Source: Megaustenia siamemsis (Eukaryota; Mollusca; Gastropoda; Stylommatophora; Ariophantidae). Taken from it: DNA of 64,000 nucleotides. The stretch is from assembly GCA_032433765.1 (NCBI GenBank), contig JAVIAB010000073.1:69235087-69299086 (forward strand). The letters are read 5' to 3'. The notes under the pieces are model-generated. The model was not told the origin of the DNA, ran no database searches, and saw only the letters and a list, made by a program, of their open reading frames with translations. Positions 1-10,724 of this stretch are shown piece by piece (positions within the stretch are counted from its first letter, which is position 1; every line of letters begins with the position of its first letter). The position numbers and the translations under genes are program-made.

Positions 1-180
1 CAAGATTCTACAACATCCATGTTACATTATAACACCATTAAAAGATTCTACAACATTCATGTCACATTATAACACCATTACAAGATTCTGCAATATTCAT
101 GTCACATTATAACACCATTACAAGATTCTACGACATTCATGTCACATTAAAACACCATTACACGATTCTACAACCATTAA
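1..180. repeat. 40-bp tandem array, cut by the window edge
   Basis: About four and a half copies of a 40-bp AT-rich unit containing AGATTCTACAACATTCATG and ending ACACCATTA. The array runs off the left edge and the last copy is degenerate. No coding content. Confidence 0.9.
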
Positions 181-680
181 AACGTGTTTGAATTTCGGAG
201 AATACATTACACTTTCAAATTAACCAAGCGTTAAAGAACGATTTTTTTTTTACAGTCCTTTTGTGGTTGCTATGTTTAATTTCTTAGCATTGTAAACATC
301 TATTGTGTCGACATAACCATTAATTTGTGAATATGATAGTCAGTATAAACAAATATATATGGTAATATATTTGTCAATAAAAACTATATTGATAACCTAT
401 GTGCTTAGAAAATGTATTTATAACAATGTGGGCTTAAAATATATAGATAATGTAAGTTTCGCAATGGCACAATCTTTCGTTTGTCTTTGATAGGAACGTT
501 CTATAGCTGTGTTATTTATGAAATGTGAACTTTATTATTTTATAGCTGTCAACATATGTATAATTGTCATGAACCAAAATTAGCATGAAATTCATGAATC
601 CATCGTTTTGAGCAATTCATCACTGTCGGTGCAAATTGATGAGATGGCAAAGGATGTTGAAAATCAGGTAGTCTCACAGT
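181..680. other. AT-rich stretch with no recognised feature
   Basis: No open frame of note, no tandem structure and no similarity to the repeats elsewhere in the window. Confidence 0.5.
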
Positions 681-1000
681 TTAGAGCTAAATGTTTCTGT
701 GCACACCGTAAGCTGTGTTTTTCATTCAGATTGTTTTTTGATATTTCGATTGCTTACGCTGAATGATGATATCGTATAACGAAGGACAGTTCGGCTACGA
801 TCACTTTCGGTACGGCTACGCCTTATGTCTTTTGGTGTTTGCTGTTGCTGCTATGATGGGGTCTGCAGCTGCCTTTCTTTGTTTTGATCCTTCAATGAGA
901 TGAGATGATAATTCGGATTTAACTGGCACGGGCGGTTGAGCAATTATGGATTTTAATTCGTTTGCAGTGATGTTGGGGCCTTCGACTAACTATAACTATA
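680..1000 (+). mobile_element. Dispersed repeat R1, copy 1 (partial, diverged)
   Basis: Shares long stretches with R1 at 26600-27150 and 40641-41207 and, inverted, with 36410-36825. Shared blocks include TGTGCACACCGT, AATGATGATATCGTAT and GAGCAATTATGGATTTTAAT. This copy lacks the first roughly 250 bp of the longer copies. No coding capacity is recognised; the family is known here only from its recurrence. Confidence 0.75.
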
Positions 1001-2068
1001 GATGGCTTATGCTAGGTGTGTGTACTGTGACAAATTTATATCAAATTGCTGTTTAAAATAGAGGCTAAAGGTGAAATAATTTTTAAGAAGTGAAGAGGCA
1101 CTTCAGTGAGAATTGCTCTCGTTTGGTGCTGATTCTATTGCTGGTAGGTACACATGATTTATTGCATACGTAATAAGTGTTGTAACAGATGTAAAGAAAT
1201 CACTAGAAGGACGCTTGGGTCAGTCTTTACAGATTGTAATAAAAGCAGTAATTTATAATTAATCGATTGCAATAAATAATCGCTTTATTGCAACAGCTTA
1301 GACTTCGGCATACGGTTATAGGTAAAGAAATGGAAGCAAAGAGTATATATGTCAAATGTGATATACTTTACATGCGTGATGATTGTGGAAAGTGCAATTT
1401 GTTAGTCAAACAATTACAGGGTAAGCATTGTGACCTTTGTTTTTTCAAAGAAGCATGACAGGGTTTCTTGGAAAAGTGAAGATGTATGTTATCACTCCGA
1501 GAATTCACCAAGATTTTCTATTTGGCAGCAATCAGTAGTGAATTGAAAGATGATGAAATGATGACATACATAGATCATTGAAAGCAGCTTTATGTTGATA
1601 TGGAAGTGCGTTTGTATGATTTGTTGGCATGGATATCCAGACCTGGCTAGTTGATCCACTTTCTGTGAATGCTGCTGACATCGATGTCCCTTTGCAAGAA
1701 GCGCTCATAGTCTCATAGGGCTGCACAGAGACATGGAATCTCAAGTAGCTTTCGGTAAAGAAAAACACGGTTTCTGGATAAAGAGAACAACTTAAACGTT
1801 TCAGTAGATTTAAGATAAAGCAACATTATTTGTTATGGGCCTCCCTCCTTAAATTAGTGAGATCAAACTTCAGTCACGGGAGGTTTTTGCTCATTCAAAC
1901 AAGAAATAGCCTTGGCATAATGGAGACATGTGATCTTCAGTTATTTCTCACAGTAATCGAACCAAACAAGCTTGTTTCTGGTCACCAAACACAAGAGTCA
2001 CAATGATAGAGAAATATTTGAAGCGTACATTTCTATGTAACTATTTATAACACTCAAAGCAGCTTTCC
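1001..2068. other. No recognised feature
   Basis: AT-rich unique-looking sequence. A 78-codon minus-strand open frame at 1532-1768 has no recognisable motif and no supporting context, so I do not call a gene. Confidence 0.5.
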
Positions 2069-2093
2069 AAAAAAAAAAAAAAAAAAAAAAAAA
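2069..2093 (+). repeat. Poly(A) tract
   Basis: About 25 consecutive A residues directly before the LINE remnant at 2094. It may be the tail of an older insertion or the target of the LINE; the sequence does not decide. Confidence 0.8.
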
Positions 2094-2605
2094 ATGAGGA
2101 AGATACTGTGCAATCCATTTTTGACAATAGAAACAAGAAAAAGAGTTCTTAAATGTTATGTAAAGCCAGTCTTAACATATGGATGTGAATCATGGGCAAT
2201 GGGACAATATACGAGAAAATCACTGGAGGCTGTAGAAATGTGGTTTTACAGAAGAATGTTGAGAATACCATGGTATTATATATAATACATAGTTTATGGC
2301 CATGAATACTCTAAGACGAGTAATGAAAACGTTCTGAAAGAGGCCAAAGCAAAGAGGGAGCTAATTTCCAATATTGGGAGAAACAATCATCATTTTTTGG
2401 TCTTGTAATGAGAGGGGAACAGCTGGAATATATTGCAACAACTGGGAAAAATGAGGGCCGAAGAGATAGAGGGAAGCAAAAGAAAAGATACCTGACAGCT
2501 TAAGAGAATGGCTTGGCAGAAGGCCAACAACAGAAATGATAAATACTTAGATATAGAAATTTGTGGAGAAACATGATCACCTACGCCAGCAGGCTTGGTA
2601 CTTGA
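2094..2605 (+). pseudogene. LINE-B-like reverse transcriptase, C-terminal remnant
   Basis: A 5'-truncated RTE-like non-LTR retrotransposon. The open part reads LTYGCESWAMG then VEMWFYRRMLRIPW, the conserved region after the RT palm. It is interrupted by a stop near 2283. In shifted frames the tail continues with LKEAKAKRELISNI and the basic tail domain, ending at a short GATGATGAT tract near 2600, which matches the 3' ends of the other LINE-B copies. It encodes only the distal RT/thumb region and cannot be functional. Clade assignment rests on motif memory. Confidence 0.8.
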
Positions 2606-3067
2606 TGATGATGATTTATAATACAACCTGTTTACAAAAAATGTTTAGTTTTTTTATGAATAAAAAGGGGTACCTAAGGATGAAAACACGATCGGAAAGG
2701 AGTCACGGAAGATACAAGTTTGAGATTTAGATTGCTGTTGTAATAATTCTCATGTTTCGATATACAGATCGTTACTTAATGAATAAAAAACAATTAGCCA
2801 CATCAATTCACATTCCTACGTTATGTAGTGTGCCGCATGAGCGTTTTTTGTTGTTGTAATAATACACATTTTGAATTAAAAAAAAAAAGTTTAACGGAAC
2901 ACCTTACACCCAATCCCATAAAAACAAGAAGGTAGTGATATACCGGGTCTCTGGTGCACTTATGTTTGTCTAGAGAGTTCAACGTAACGGTGCACGTTTG
3001 TCGATTGTCTATACTCTTCCCCAAAGCAATACCTTCAAAGTTGAAATGATCTTTTCGAATAATCTTC
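2606..3067. other. No recognised feature
   Basis: AT-rich sequence without tandem structure. A 67-codon minus-strand frame (2821-3024) shows no motif. Confidence 0.45.
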
Positions 3068-3666
3068 AGGATTACATAAAAAAAAAAAAGTAAAGTACCC
3101 CCGTCACGCCAAGTGGCGTATAGGTTTCTTCTTTTCTCTTTTCACTGATACCTAAAAGGTGTCGTGATTTATATCATTTGTCGTTCTTTAGTTGTTCGAA
3201 CTGTCTGAATTAGTGACTTTCCTTTGTTGTTACTTGTCTCTGTCACTGCAACTATCCATCTTCTTCTGTGTCTTCTTCTTGGTCTTTTTCCATGCATTCT
3301 GGAGAAGACCGCCCTTGATGGTGATTGATAAGGATTCATTCTGACCAGGTGACCAAACCATTTAAGTTGTTGTTGTTCTATATATTCTTGGCAGAATTTT
3401 GTTCCTACTATTTTTCTTATGGTTTCATTTGGTATTCTCCACAATATGGTGTTAATGACCATACATTTTACAGACCTTCGTCGCATGATTTTTGCGGTAT
3501 TTTGGTCGGTATTACGTCCGTGCCACTTTACTTTCTCAGAAAAAATCCGGTACCCATTAATGGCTGGGTGAACCGGAGCCGTCGGTTGGTATCGAACCAT
3601 ATCTCTTGTCCTTTGTAGTCAAGTTCACTAACCACTGAGCTATCCCGGCTCCATTTAGGATTACAT
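3068..3666 (-). mobile_element. tRNA-derived SINE (copy S1) with nested LINE fragment
   Basis: A minus-strand SINE. The head at about 3580-3652 has the A-box complement CCACTGAGCTA and the B-box complement near ATCGAACC. The body runs to about 3437. The 3' tail, whose hairpin GCCAAGTGGCG is at 3105-3118, lies about 310 bp away because LINE sequence interrupts it at 3125-3436. A 10-bp TSD AGGATTACAT flanks the whole block at 3068-3077 and 3657-3666, so head and tail belong to one insertion. The two boxes derive from a tRNA internal pol III promoter. Confidence 0.9.
3125..3436 (-). pseudogene. LINE C-terminal fragment nested in SINE S1
   Basis: On the minus strand this reads WRIPNETIRKIVGTKFC, then LKWFGHLVRMNPYQ and a basic segment GKRPRRRHRRRW. 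This is the usual end of an RTE- or Jockey-like RT ORF: a GH-L-RM motif followed by an arginine-rich tail. It begins abruptly inside the SINE sequence, so it is a severely 5'-truncated insertion. The open frame at 3169-3600 runs from SINE into LINE and is not a gene. Confidence 0.75.
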
Positions 3667-3890
3667 GATCTACTGTTAATGTTTCTGCATTTCAAGTAGT
3701 CAGTGTGTAGTGTCTTTGGTCTGAGAAACACCGCCGTTATTTTGTTCAGTTTTAAGATTGATGTAACTTTAATATCAGTTTAAAGCGGAGATGTAGGACA
3801 CCCAGGGAGTGTCTATCACTGATCGCAATAACTTATAAACAATATAATAATAAACGTAAATTTGCCGCCAATATCAGTTTGTAAATGTAT

Positions 3891-5265
3891 TTGGAAGAAA
3901 TAGTTGCTATCCATGAATACTAGTCAACAGAGATTAGAAATAGTTGATGACCATGAATACTAGTCAATAGAGATTAGAAATAATTGATGACCATGAATAC
4001 TAGTCAATAGAGATTAGAAATAATTGATGACCATGAATACTAGTCAATAGAGATTAGAAATAGTTGATGACCATGAATACTAGTCAATAGAGATTAGAAA
4101 TAGTTGATGACGATGAATACTAGTCAATAGTGATTAGAAATAGTTGATGACCATGAATACTAGTCAATAGAGATTAGAAATAGTTGATGACGATGAATAC
4201 TAGTCAACAGAGATTAGAAATAGTTGATGACGATGAATACTAGTCAATAGAGATTAGAAATAGTTGATGACCATGAATACTAGTAAATAAAGATTAGAAA
4301 TAGTTGATGACCATGGATACTAGTAAATAAAGATTAGAAATAGTTGATGACAATGAATACTCGTCAATAGAGATTAGAATAGTTGATGACCATGAATACT
4401 AGTCAGTAGAGATTAAAAATAGTTACTGGCCATGAATACAAGTCAATAAAGATTAGAAATAGTTTATGATCATGAATACTAGTCAATAGAGATTTAAAAT
4501 AGTTGATGGCCACGAATACTAGTCAATAGAGATTATAAATAGTTTATGGCCGTTAATACTTGTCAATAGAGATTAGAAATAGTTGCTGGCCATGAATACT
4601 AGTCAATAGAGATTAGAAATAGTTACTGGTCGTGAATACTAGTCAATAAAGATTAGAAATAGTTGATGACCATGAATACTAGTCAATAGAGATTAGAAAT
4701 AGTTACTGGTCGTGAATACTAGTCAATAAAGATTAGAAATAGTTGATGGTGATGAATATTAATCAATAGAAATTAGAAATAGTTACTGGCATGAATACTA
4801 GTCAATAGAGATTAAAAATAGTTACTGGCCATGAATACAAGTGAATAGAGATTAGAAATAGTTTATGACCGTTAATACTAGTCAATAGAGATTAGAATAG
4901 TTGATGACCACGAATACTAGTCAATAGAGATTATAAATAGTTTATGGCCGTTAATACTTGTCAATAGAGATTAGAAATAGTTGCTGGCCATGAATACTAG
5001 TCAATAGAGATTAGAAATAGTTACTGGTCGTGAATACTAGTCAATAAAGATTAGAAATAGTTGATGACCATGAATACTAGTCAATAGAGATTAGAAATAG
5101 TTACTGGTCGTGAATACTAGTCAATAAAGATTAGAAATAGTTGATGGTCATGAATATTAGTCAATAGAGATTAGAAATGATTGATGTGTATGAATATTAG
5201 TCAATAGAGATTAGAAATAGTTTATGGCCATGAATACTAGTGAATAGAGATTAGAAATAGTTGGC
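3891..5265. repeat. 40-bp tandem array, about 34 copies
   Basis: Unit of 40 bp built around GATGACCATGAATACTAGTC then AATAGAGATTAGAAATAGTT. The first copies are nearly identical; later copies carry shared variants (TTACTGGTCG, TTTATGGCCG) that recur as a block, indicating a higher-order duplication. No gene inside. The flanks (3667-3890 and 5266-5528) show nothing recognisable. Confidence 0.95.
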
Positions 5266-5528
5266 GTATGCAATTTTGTGCAATTTTTAACATTGTCGCG
5301 ATATTTCCTGTCGCTAACAATCTCCACAAATTATCCCTATATAGGTAAACATTCTGCTTCTTTGTCTAAACGCACTAGACGTATTGGTTCACTAGAAGGC
5401 GCCTGGTTTTCTAACGGCTTGATACAACTATAAGCTTCATTCATAAGAAATATTCACACTAGAAGAGATTAAAATAACAATAATATTATTGTGGTATCTA
5501 AAATGCCATGTTTTGTGATGTACCAGTC

Positions 5529-5812
5529 AAGTACCTGTGGATAAAGAGAAACAGCGAAGACGATGGAACTGGATAGGACACACGCTACGGAAGCCAACTG
5601 AGAGTATTACACAACAGGCCCTTTTTGGAATCCCCATGGAAAAGGCAAAGAGGGAGACCAAGAAATTCTTGGAGAAGACAGACAGAAGCACATATGAAGA
5701 TGATGGAGAAGACATGGAATGATCTTAAAAGAATGGCAAAAAACAGAACGACTTGGAAAGTGTTTGTTGAAGACCTATGCTCCACTGGGAGCTAAAAGGT
5801 AGAAGAAGAAGA
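5529..5812 (+). pseudogene. LINE-C C-terminal tail
   Basis: Reads RRRWNWIGHTLRKPTESI, then QQALFGIP and KAKRETKKFLEKT, then in another frame NDLKRMAKNRTTWK and a final CSTGS region before a GAAGAAGAAG tract. This matches the distal ORF2 tail of a common non-LTR family. Two more copies are at 19725-19972 and 34805-35030 (inverted). A frameshift and stops make it a fossil. Confidence 0.8.
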
Positions 5813-5917
5813 CAATCTAAAATGCGCAGACTTTACTTAATTTCTTAATAATTGATACAATAAAAAGCTTCACTCGGAGAAATGTTCACGCGCGATAGAT
5901 TAAAGTAAACAAAAAGT

Positions 5918-6150
5918 TATCGCAGTATGGTTTGGCCACGTGACAAGGCAGAAAGAACAAAACACAACGAGCCTTCAACAAACGTTGTGAGAAAACCAGA
6001 CCCAAGGGTCGACCACGAAAAAGATGGATCAATGGAATATTAGAAGCACTAGGAAACATAACAGCAGCACAGGCGAACAGAAGAGCAAAAGACCGCAAAT
6101 TATATCTCCCTCGACGCTGAAAGGCAGATGAGGAAGGAAAGGAGAAGAAG
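5918..6150 (+). pseudogene. LINE-F C-terminal tail
   Basis: Begins VWFGHVTRQKEQNT and continues through a basic segment corresponding to RPRKRWINGI, then a TATCTCCCTCGACGCTGAAA block. The same blocks occur at 28600-28850, so the two are copies of one LINE family. Stops and shifts break the frame. The long minus-strand open frame over this region (5886-6374) is a shadow. Confidence 0.7.
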
Positions 6151-6625
6151 AAGAAGTTGAGTATATGTTCTGTGTAAAGTGCCTGTTGTTCTCTCTGTTT
6201 GAAAAGCGTTGCTGTTTGTTTAGTTGAACAGACTTCACGGATTTGTTGCTGTTTTGTCCATGTGTTTTTCAAATGTTTATAGAACTTCAGCAAACGAAAG
6301 TTGTATCTCTGTCGATAAATATGCGTTAGTTCATAATCAGTACATGTTAGTTTAACTTCTGCTTGTGTGTACATAAATACTTTTATTGTGTCAACTGATC
6401 AAGGTATATAGTTTAATGTGATAACACAGTTGTGCAAACAAATGTCCCTTAGACGCTGACTGACTGGGGCACGAGCAAAGGATAATGTTGAACATATGTG
6501 AGTAAACTGTATACTTGTGCGAGCAGATGTACTCAACACGGATCAATACTCTACATCAGTACGCCAGATTATAAGATTAAATGATGTTTTATAGCGTCAG
6601 CTACACTATAGTCCGCCCGGTGGGC
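6151..6625. other. No recognised feature
   Basis: Unique-looking AT-rich sequence between the LINE-F tail and the 36-bp array. No motif recognised. Confidence 0.45.
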
Positions 6626-7195
6626 TCCTGTGTGGATGGGTGACTCAAGGAATGTTGCCCGTCCTGTGTGGATAGGTGACTCAAGGAATGTTGCCCGTCC
6701 TGTGTGGATAGGTGACTCAAGGAATGTTGCCCGTCCTGTGTGGATGGGTGACTCAAGGAATGTTGCCCGTTCTGTGAGGATGGGTGACTCAAGGAATGTT
6801 GCCCGTACTGTATGGATGGGTGACTCAAGGAATGTTGCCCGTCCTGTGTGGGTGGGTGACTCAATAGATGTTTCCCGTCCTGTGTGGATGGGTGAGTCAA
6901 GGAATGTTGCCCGTCCTGTGTGGGTGGGTGACTCAATAGATGTTTCCCGTCCTGTGTGGATGGGTGAGTCAAGGAATGTTGCCCGTCCTGTGTGGGTGGG
7001 TGACTCAAGGAATGTTGCCTGTCCTGTGTGGATGGGTGACTCAATAGATGTTGCCCGTCCTGTGTGGATGGGTGACTCAAGGATTGTTGCCCGTCCTGTG
7101 TGGGTGAGTGACTCAAGGAATGTTGTTCCTCCTGTGTGGTGGGTGACTCAGTAATGTTGCACATCCTGTGTAATGGGTGACTCAAAGGGTGTTGC
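6626..7195. repeat. 36-bp tandem array, about 15 copies
   Basis: Unit GTGTGGATGGGTGACTCAAG then GAATGTTGCCCGTCCT. Thirty-six is a multiple of three, so both strands stay open: a 12-residue repeat WMGDSRNVARPV on plus and a repeat around STQDGQHSLSHP on minus. Neither resembles a known protein, and both ORFs coincide with the array, so I read them as noncoding. Alternate units carry TCAATAGATGTTTC in place of TCAAGGAATGTTGC, showing two-unit duplications. Confidence 0.92.
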
Positions 7196-7350
7196 CCCTG
7201 AAGCAACATTCTTAAAGGCGCAAAATTTCAAGTTGTAATAATAAATAAAAGTAGCCACCTGGGGTCGCACTGGACGCAATACTCTTGCTCCGGGGCTCTG
7301 AGAATCAATAAACTTGCTTTGTTTTTCGCGATAACAAATTAAGCTACGCC

Positions 7351-7636
7351 ACTGAGTCGATTCGGGAGCCGCGATAGCTCAGTGGTTAGTCAACTGGACT
7401 ACAAAGGACAAGAGGTAGGGTTCGATCCCAACCAACGGCTTCCGGGTTCACCCAGCCTTTAATGGGTACCGTATTTTTTTTTCTGGGAAAGTAAAGCGGC
7501 ATGGGCGTAATACCGACCACATTACCCCAAAAATCATGTGCCGAAGGTCTGTAAAATATATGGTCACTAAAACCATATTTCCAATACGCCACTTGGCGTG
7601 ACGGGGGCACTTTACTATTTTTTACTGAGTCGATTC
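7351..7636 (+). mobile_element. tRNA-derived SINE, intact copy S2 with 13-bp TSD
   Basis: The best-preserved SINE. Perfect A box TAGCTCAGTGG (7375-7385) and B box GGTTCGATCCC (7419-7429). AGCCG near the 5' end can pair with CGGCT just after the B box, a remnant of the tRNA acceptor stem. A tRNA-unrelated body of about 160 bp contains TGGGTACCG and GTAATACCGACCACATTACC. Near the 3' end ACGCCACTTGGCGT is an imperfect hairpin, followed by a T-rich tail. The 13-bp TSD ACTGAGTCGATTC is exact at 7351-7363 and 7624-7636. The source tRNA is not determined. Confidence 0.95.
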
Positions 7637-7674
7637 TCTTTTTATAGACTGCCAGTACTTCACATTTTGTTTAA

Positions 7675-7840
7675 AGCCATTCAGCAGTTAGAGAATTGAT
7701 GCTCAACTAATTCCACGTTCACCCAACTTTAAATGCGAACTATAATTATGGGAAAATAAAACGGTAATGGTATAGTGCTGATTACATTTACCAATAATTG
7801 TAACGGCTTTCGCAAAATATGGCGCATTAACTATTCGCTG
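7675..7840 (+). mobile_element. Old, decayed copy of the same SINE (S3)
   Basis: Diverged but collinear with the SINE body: CAGCAGTTAGAGAATTGATG for the head, CACGTTCACCCAACTTTAAA, GGGAAAATAAAACGGTAATG, then GCTGATTACATTTACC and ATATGGCGCATTAAC. The B box is lost and the 3' hairpin is not seen. Such divergence beside the fresh S2 copy implies that the family was active over a long time. Confidence 0.7.
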
Positions 7841-8285
7841 TACTCGAGGCGGGACGATAGTCTCTTGCTATGAAGGTGCATCCTTTCCGTGTTTCCGTTC
7901 AGCGCACTTGAGCATTTCTCTGCCTGTATGCACCATCCACACTGTTTTTTTTTTTTCAATCTAAAATAATTGACTGTATGTTATTTAAAGCCATGATCAT
8001 TGAAGAGAATTGACTTATCAGTGAAATTTAAAAAAAAGGAAAATGAAGCATTTCGGTCCGATTATAAAAAAAACATGTGTTCGGGGGAAAAAAAAAGAAT
8101 GATAGAAGGCATGGTTCCAGGAAGACGAGAAAGAGTTTCGAAGAAACTTTGAAAATGAAGACAGAGAAAGTGGAAGATCTGGCTAGAGATGGATTTTTTC
8201 AGGCGGGTTTTGATGAGAATAATATTCTGCAAATGACACGAGGCTAGATAATAATGGTAATGTATAGTATTATATCTGTAAGAAT
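7841..8285. other. No recognised feature
   Basis: Spacer between the decayed SINE and the I-type LINE. An 80-codon minus frame at 8062-8304 has no motif. Confidence 0.45.
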
Positions 8286-8644
8286 TAGCCGCCTTGAAAG
8301 TCATGGCAGCTGCCTACATCGAGCAGAAGCTACTTACTCTTTTGTTCCAGGGATTAGTCCTCGCACCAATCGAGTATGCCCTGGCAATTCTTACTGTCAG
8401 TACGACTCAAATTGATACGCTGGAGAAAATACAGAATTAAGCCATGCGCATTATCTTGGGGTGTAGAAGGAACACTCCCTGTGTAGCAATGAGGTATCTT
8501 CTTGACTTTCCGACCATGGATGACAGAATCAAGATCTGGAGAGCACGAGCATAACTAAAGATTAGTGCAGATAAAGAGCATCCAGTGCAGCACGAGCTCA
8601 ACACAGGGAAAGGCTAAAAAGATGCAAATCATGGTTTATAGCAG
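8286..8644 (+). pseudogene. I-type LINE, RT-to-RNase H connection (left part)
   Basis: Reads LKVMAAAYIEQKLLTLLFQG, then APIEYALAILTVSTTQIDTL, then AMRIILGCRRNTPCVAMRYL and DRIKIWRARA. This is the linker between RT and RNase H in I-superfamily ORF2 proteins. Stops at the codons after EKIQN and ARA make it a pseudogene. It stops at 8644 and resumes at 10725. Deleting the intervening sequence together with one AGCAG copy restores the frame through SWFIAEDVIKQV, so both parts come from one element. The RT palm upstream is absent (5' truncation). Confidence 0.85.
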
Positions 8645-10724
8645 TGTCGTTTCCTACACATATACCAACACTGTTATACCAGCACTGAACATTTTATAAC
8701 AACTTGAACATGCTTGTTGGAACGACTGGGCGTTTGACCTCAACGCCCGGAGTTACATTGCCGGCACGTAGATTGCCTGGTGGCGTCTTGCACCGGACAG
8801 CTCGCGTTGACCCCGGATCAGCCTTGGACTGAGTGTGCTGGATTTGACTCGGGATTCTGTAGCCCCTTATCTGCTTCTGCTTGCCTGATGCTGAACTCAT
8901 ATATAGCCCAGACACCCACTTGTCCGTCTGTCGTGATCGTATACTCTTCTACTTCGTGCTGTTTCGGGTGGCGACCACCTCTGCGTCTATGGGCCTGTAT
9001 TTGACGGCCCCTCCCAGTTTCCGTTCTTCGCCAGGCACAGACAAATACAGATTGCTTTCTAAGAAGTAGTCAAGGAACACCACGTAAAATACACATTCGA
9101 TCTTTAATTCTGGAAGATCAACCTCTCACAACAAGTTACATAATTACAACAACACTATGCTTGTTAGCGGCCTTTCTCACGTTGCATGTTAATTACGAGG
9201 CGTACCCCAACTTGTCTGGGCTGTTATCTAAGGGCCTCAGTAGTACAGAACTGCAATGCTCCCTTCAAGCCACCATGCATTTTGGTGACATCATGTTGGA
9301 CCGACTCCACTCAGTCGGACTCTCTTGATGACACTGCGTGGAATCTTCCCGCTAGCTATCGATCACTGGTATGCGCCGATGAATCTCCCACTGTTGTCTG
9401 TTCGTGCCTGTAACAGCACCCACGGTATCGAGCATGAATTCGGCGATGGCTGTCTCGCCTACCTTCACCTGAACGATTCGTTGCTTCTGCCTTCCACCCC
9501 TAACTCATAATAGTACCTCAATGCTGAGCACATAAGTTGGCGATATCTGACTCGCTCAGTCTCACCTACACCGTTCGTCGTTTCTGAGTTTCATAACTCC
9601 TTGTTAGAGCACACTCGTTGTTGAGCATGTCTCGGCAAAAGCTGTCTAGTCCCTTGTCACCCAAATTGTTCGTTGCTTCTAAATTGCATAACTACATTAC
9701 AAAATCATACTCCTTATGGAGCATGAACGCTGTGAGACTGTCTCGCTCACTGTCACTTAAATTGTTCGTTGCTTCTAAATTGCATAACTACATTACAAAA
9801 TCATACTCCTTATGGAGCATGAACGCTGTGAGACTGTCTCGCTCACTGTCACTTAAATTGTTCGTTGCGTCTAAATTGCATAACTACATTACAAAATCAT
9901 ACTCCTTATGGAGCATGAACGCTGTGAGACTGTCTCGCTCACTGTCACTTAAATTGTTCGTTGCGTCTAAATTGCATAACTACATTACAAAATCATACTC
10001 CTTATGGGGCATGAACGCTGTGAGACTGTCTCGCTCACTGTCACTTAAATTGTTCGTTGCGTCTAACTTGCACAACTATATTACCGAATCATCCTCCTAA
10101 TGGAGCATGAACGCTGTGAGACTGTCTCTCTCACTATCACTTAGATTGTTCGTTGAGTCTAACTTGCGCAACTACATTACAATAACCTACATCTTATTGA
10201 GCATGAACGCTGTGAGACTGACTCTCTCACTGTCACGTAGATTGTTCGTTGCGTCTAAGTTGCACAACTACATTACAGAATCAGTCTCTAGATTGAATTT
10301 ACACTTACACATAACTCTACATAGCACTGTTCCAGAAGCAATGTCCGCCTCACGCAACGGCCATACACAATTAAAACTGACTATATTATCCTGTTGTATA
10401 CCACGAACCATGTTCACGGTATCAGTTGTCAAAACAACAATTGTCCGCACTGAACCCTCGTTCTATCTGGACTGACTTTCTCACCTGTACTTTTCTCTAA
10501 CGTTTTTCCCTCTAACCAATCATACCCCGTCTTACATTTCTACCTCACACCTAATTGCGTCTTATTTTCCCCATGAGACTCGATGTTTCTATTCTCCTTG
10601 CTACTTATCACTTTCCCCGTGGACTCGTATTCTATTTAGTTAACCCTTCTCACTTTCCCCCCCGACTTCTGTCACACACTACCATTTGTCCTCCACCTTA
10701 TAATCACTGCTTCAGGGTGGGCCG
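8645..10724. mobile_element. 2,080-bp insertion with 5-bp TSD, candidate solo LTR
   Basis: This block splits the I-type LINE and is flanked by AGCAG at 8640-8644 and 10725-10729. A 5-bp TSD is typical of LTR-retrotransposon integration. It begins TGTCGTTTCC and ends GGTGGGCCG, so it starts with TG but lacks a canonical terminal CA. It is richer in C and T than its surroundings and contains a TATA-like CATATATAGC near 8898, which would suit an LTR promoter. No protease, RT or integrase is present. Internally it carries a 96-bp array (9620-10290). Short open frames at 8780-9500 show no known domain. Solo LTR is my preferred reading; another class of noncoding insertion is possible. Confidence 0.6.
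9620..10290. repeat. 96-bp minisatellite inside the 2.08-kb insertion
   Basis: Seven or so units of exactly 96 bp in the first copies (starts of AAATTGTTCG at 9663, 9759, 9855, 9951 and 10047). Later units diverge. As 96 is 32 codons, a 160-codon frame stays open (9618-10100) with a 32-residue repeat around NYITKSYSLWSMNAVRLSRS. It lacks any recognised domain and is probably not expressed as protein. Confidence 0.92.

Noticed and set aside
3891..5265. CRISPR-like array with a 40-bp period
   Set aside because: Units are continuous, with no alternation of constant repeat and unique spacer, and the genome is eukaryotic.
6601..7209. Repeat proteins on both strands of the 36-bp array
   Set aside because: The unit is 12 codons long and both strands are open equally, as expected by chance for a stop-free unit. 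No signal peptide or known repeat family.
7364..7440. Functional tRNA gene (A box, B box and partial acceptor stem)
   Set aside because: The B box is followed by a SINE body, the cloverleaf is incomplete and the copy is flanked by a 13-bp TSD.
9618..10475. Secreted or repeat-containing gene in the 96-bp array
   Set aside because: It lies inside an insertion with a TSD, the frame follows from 96 being divisible by three, and the peptide has no known domain.
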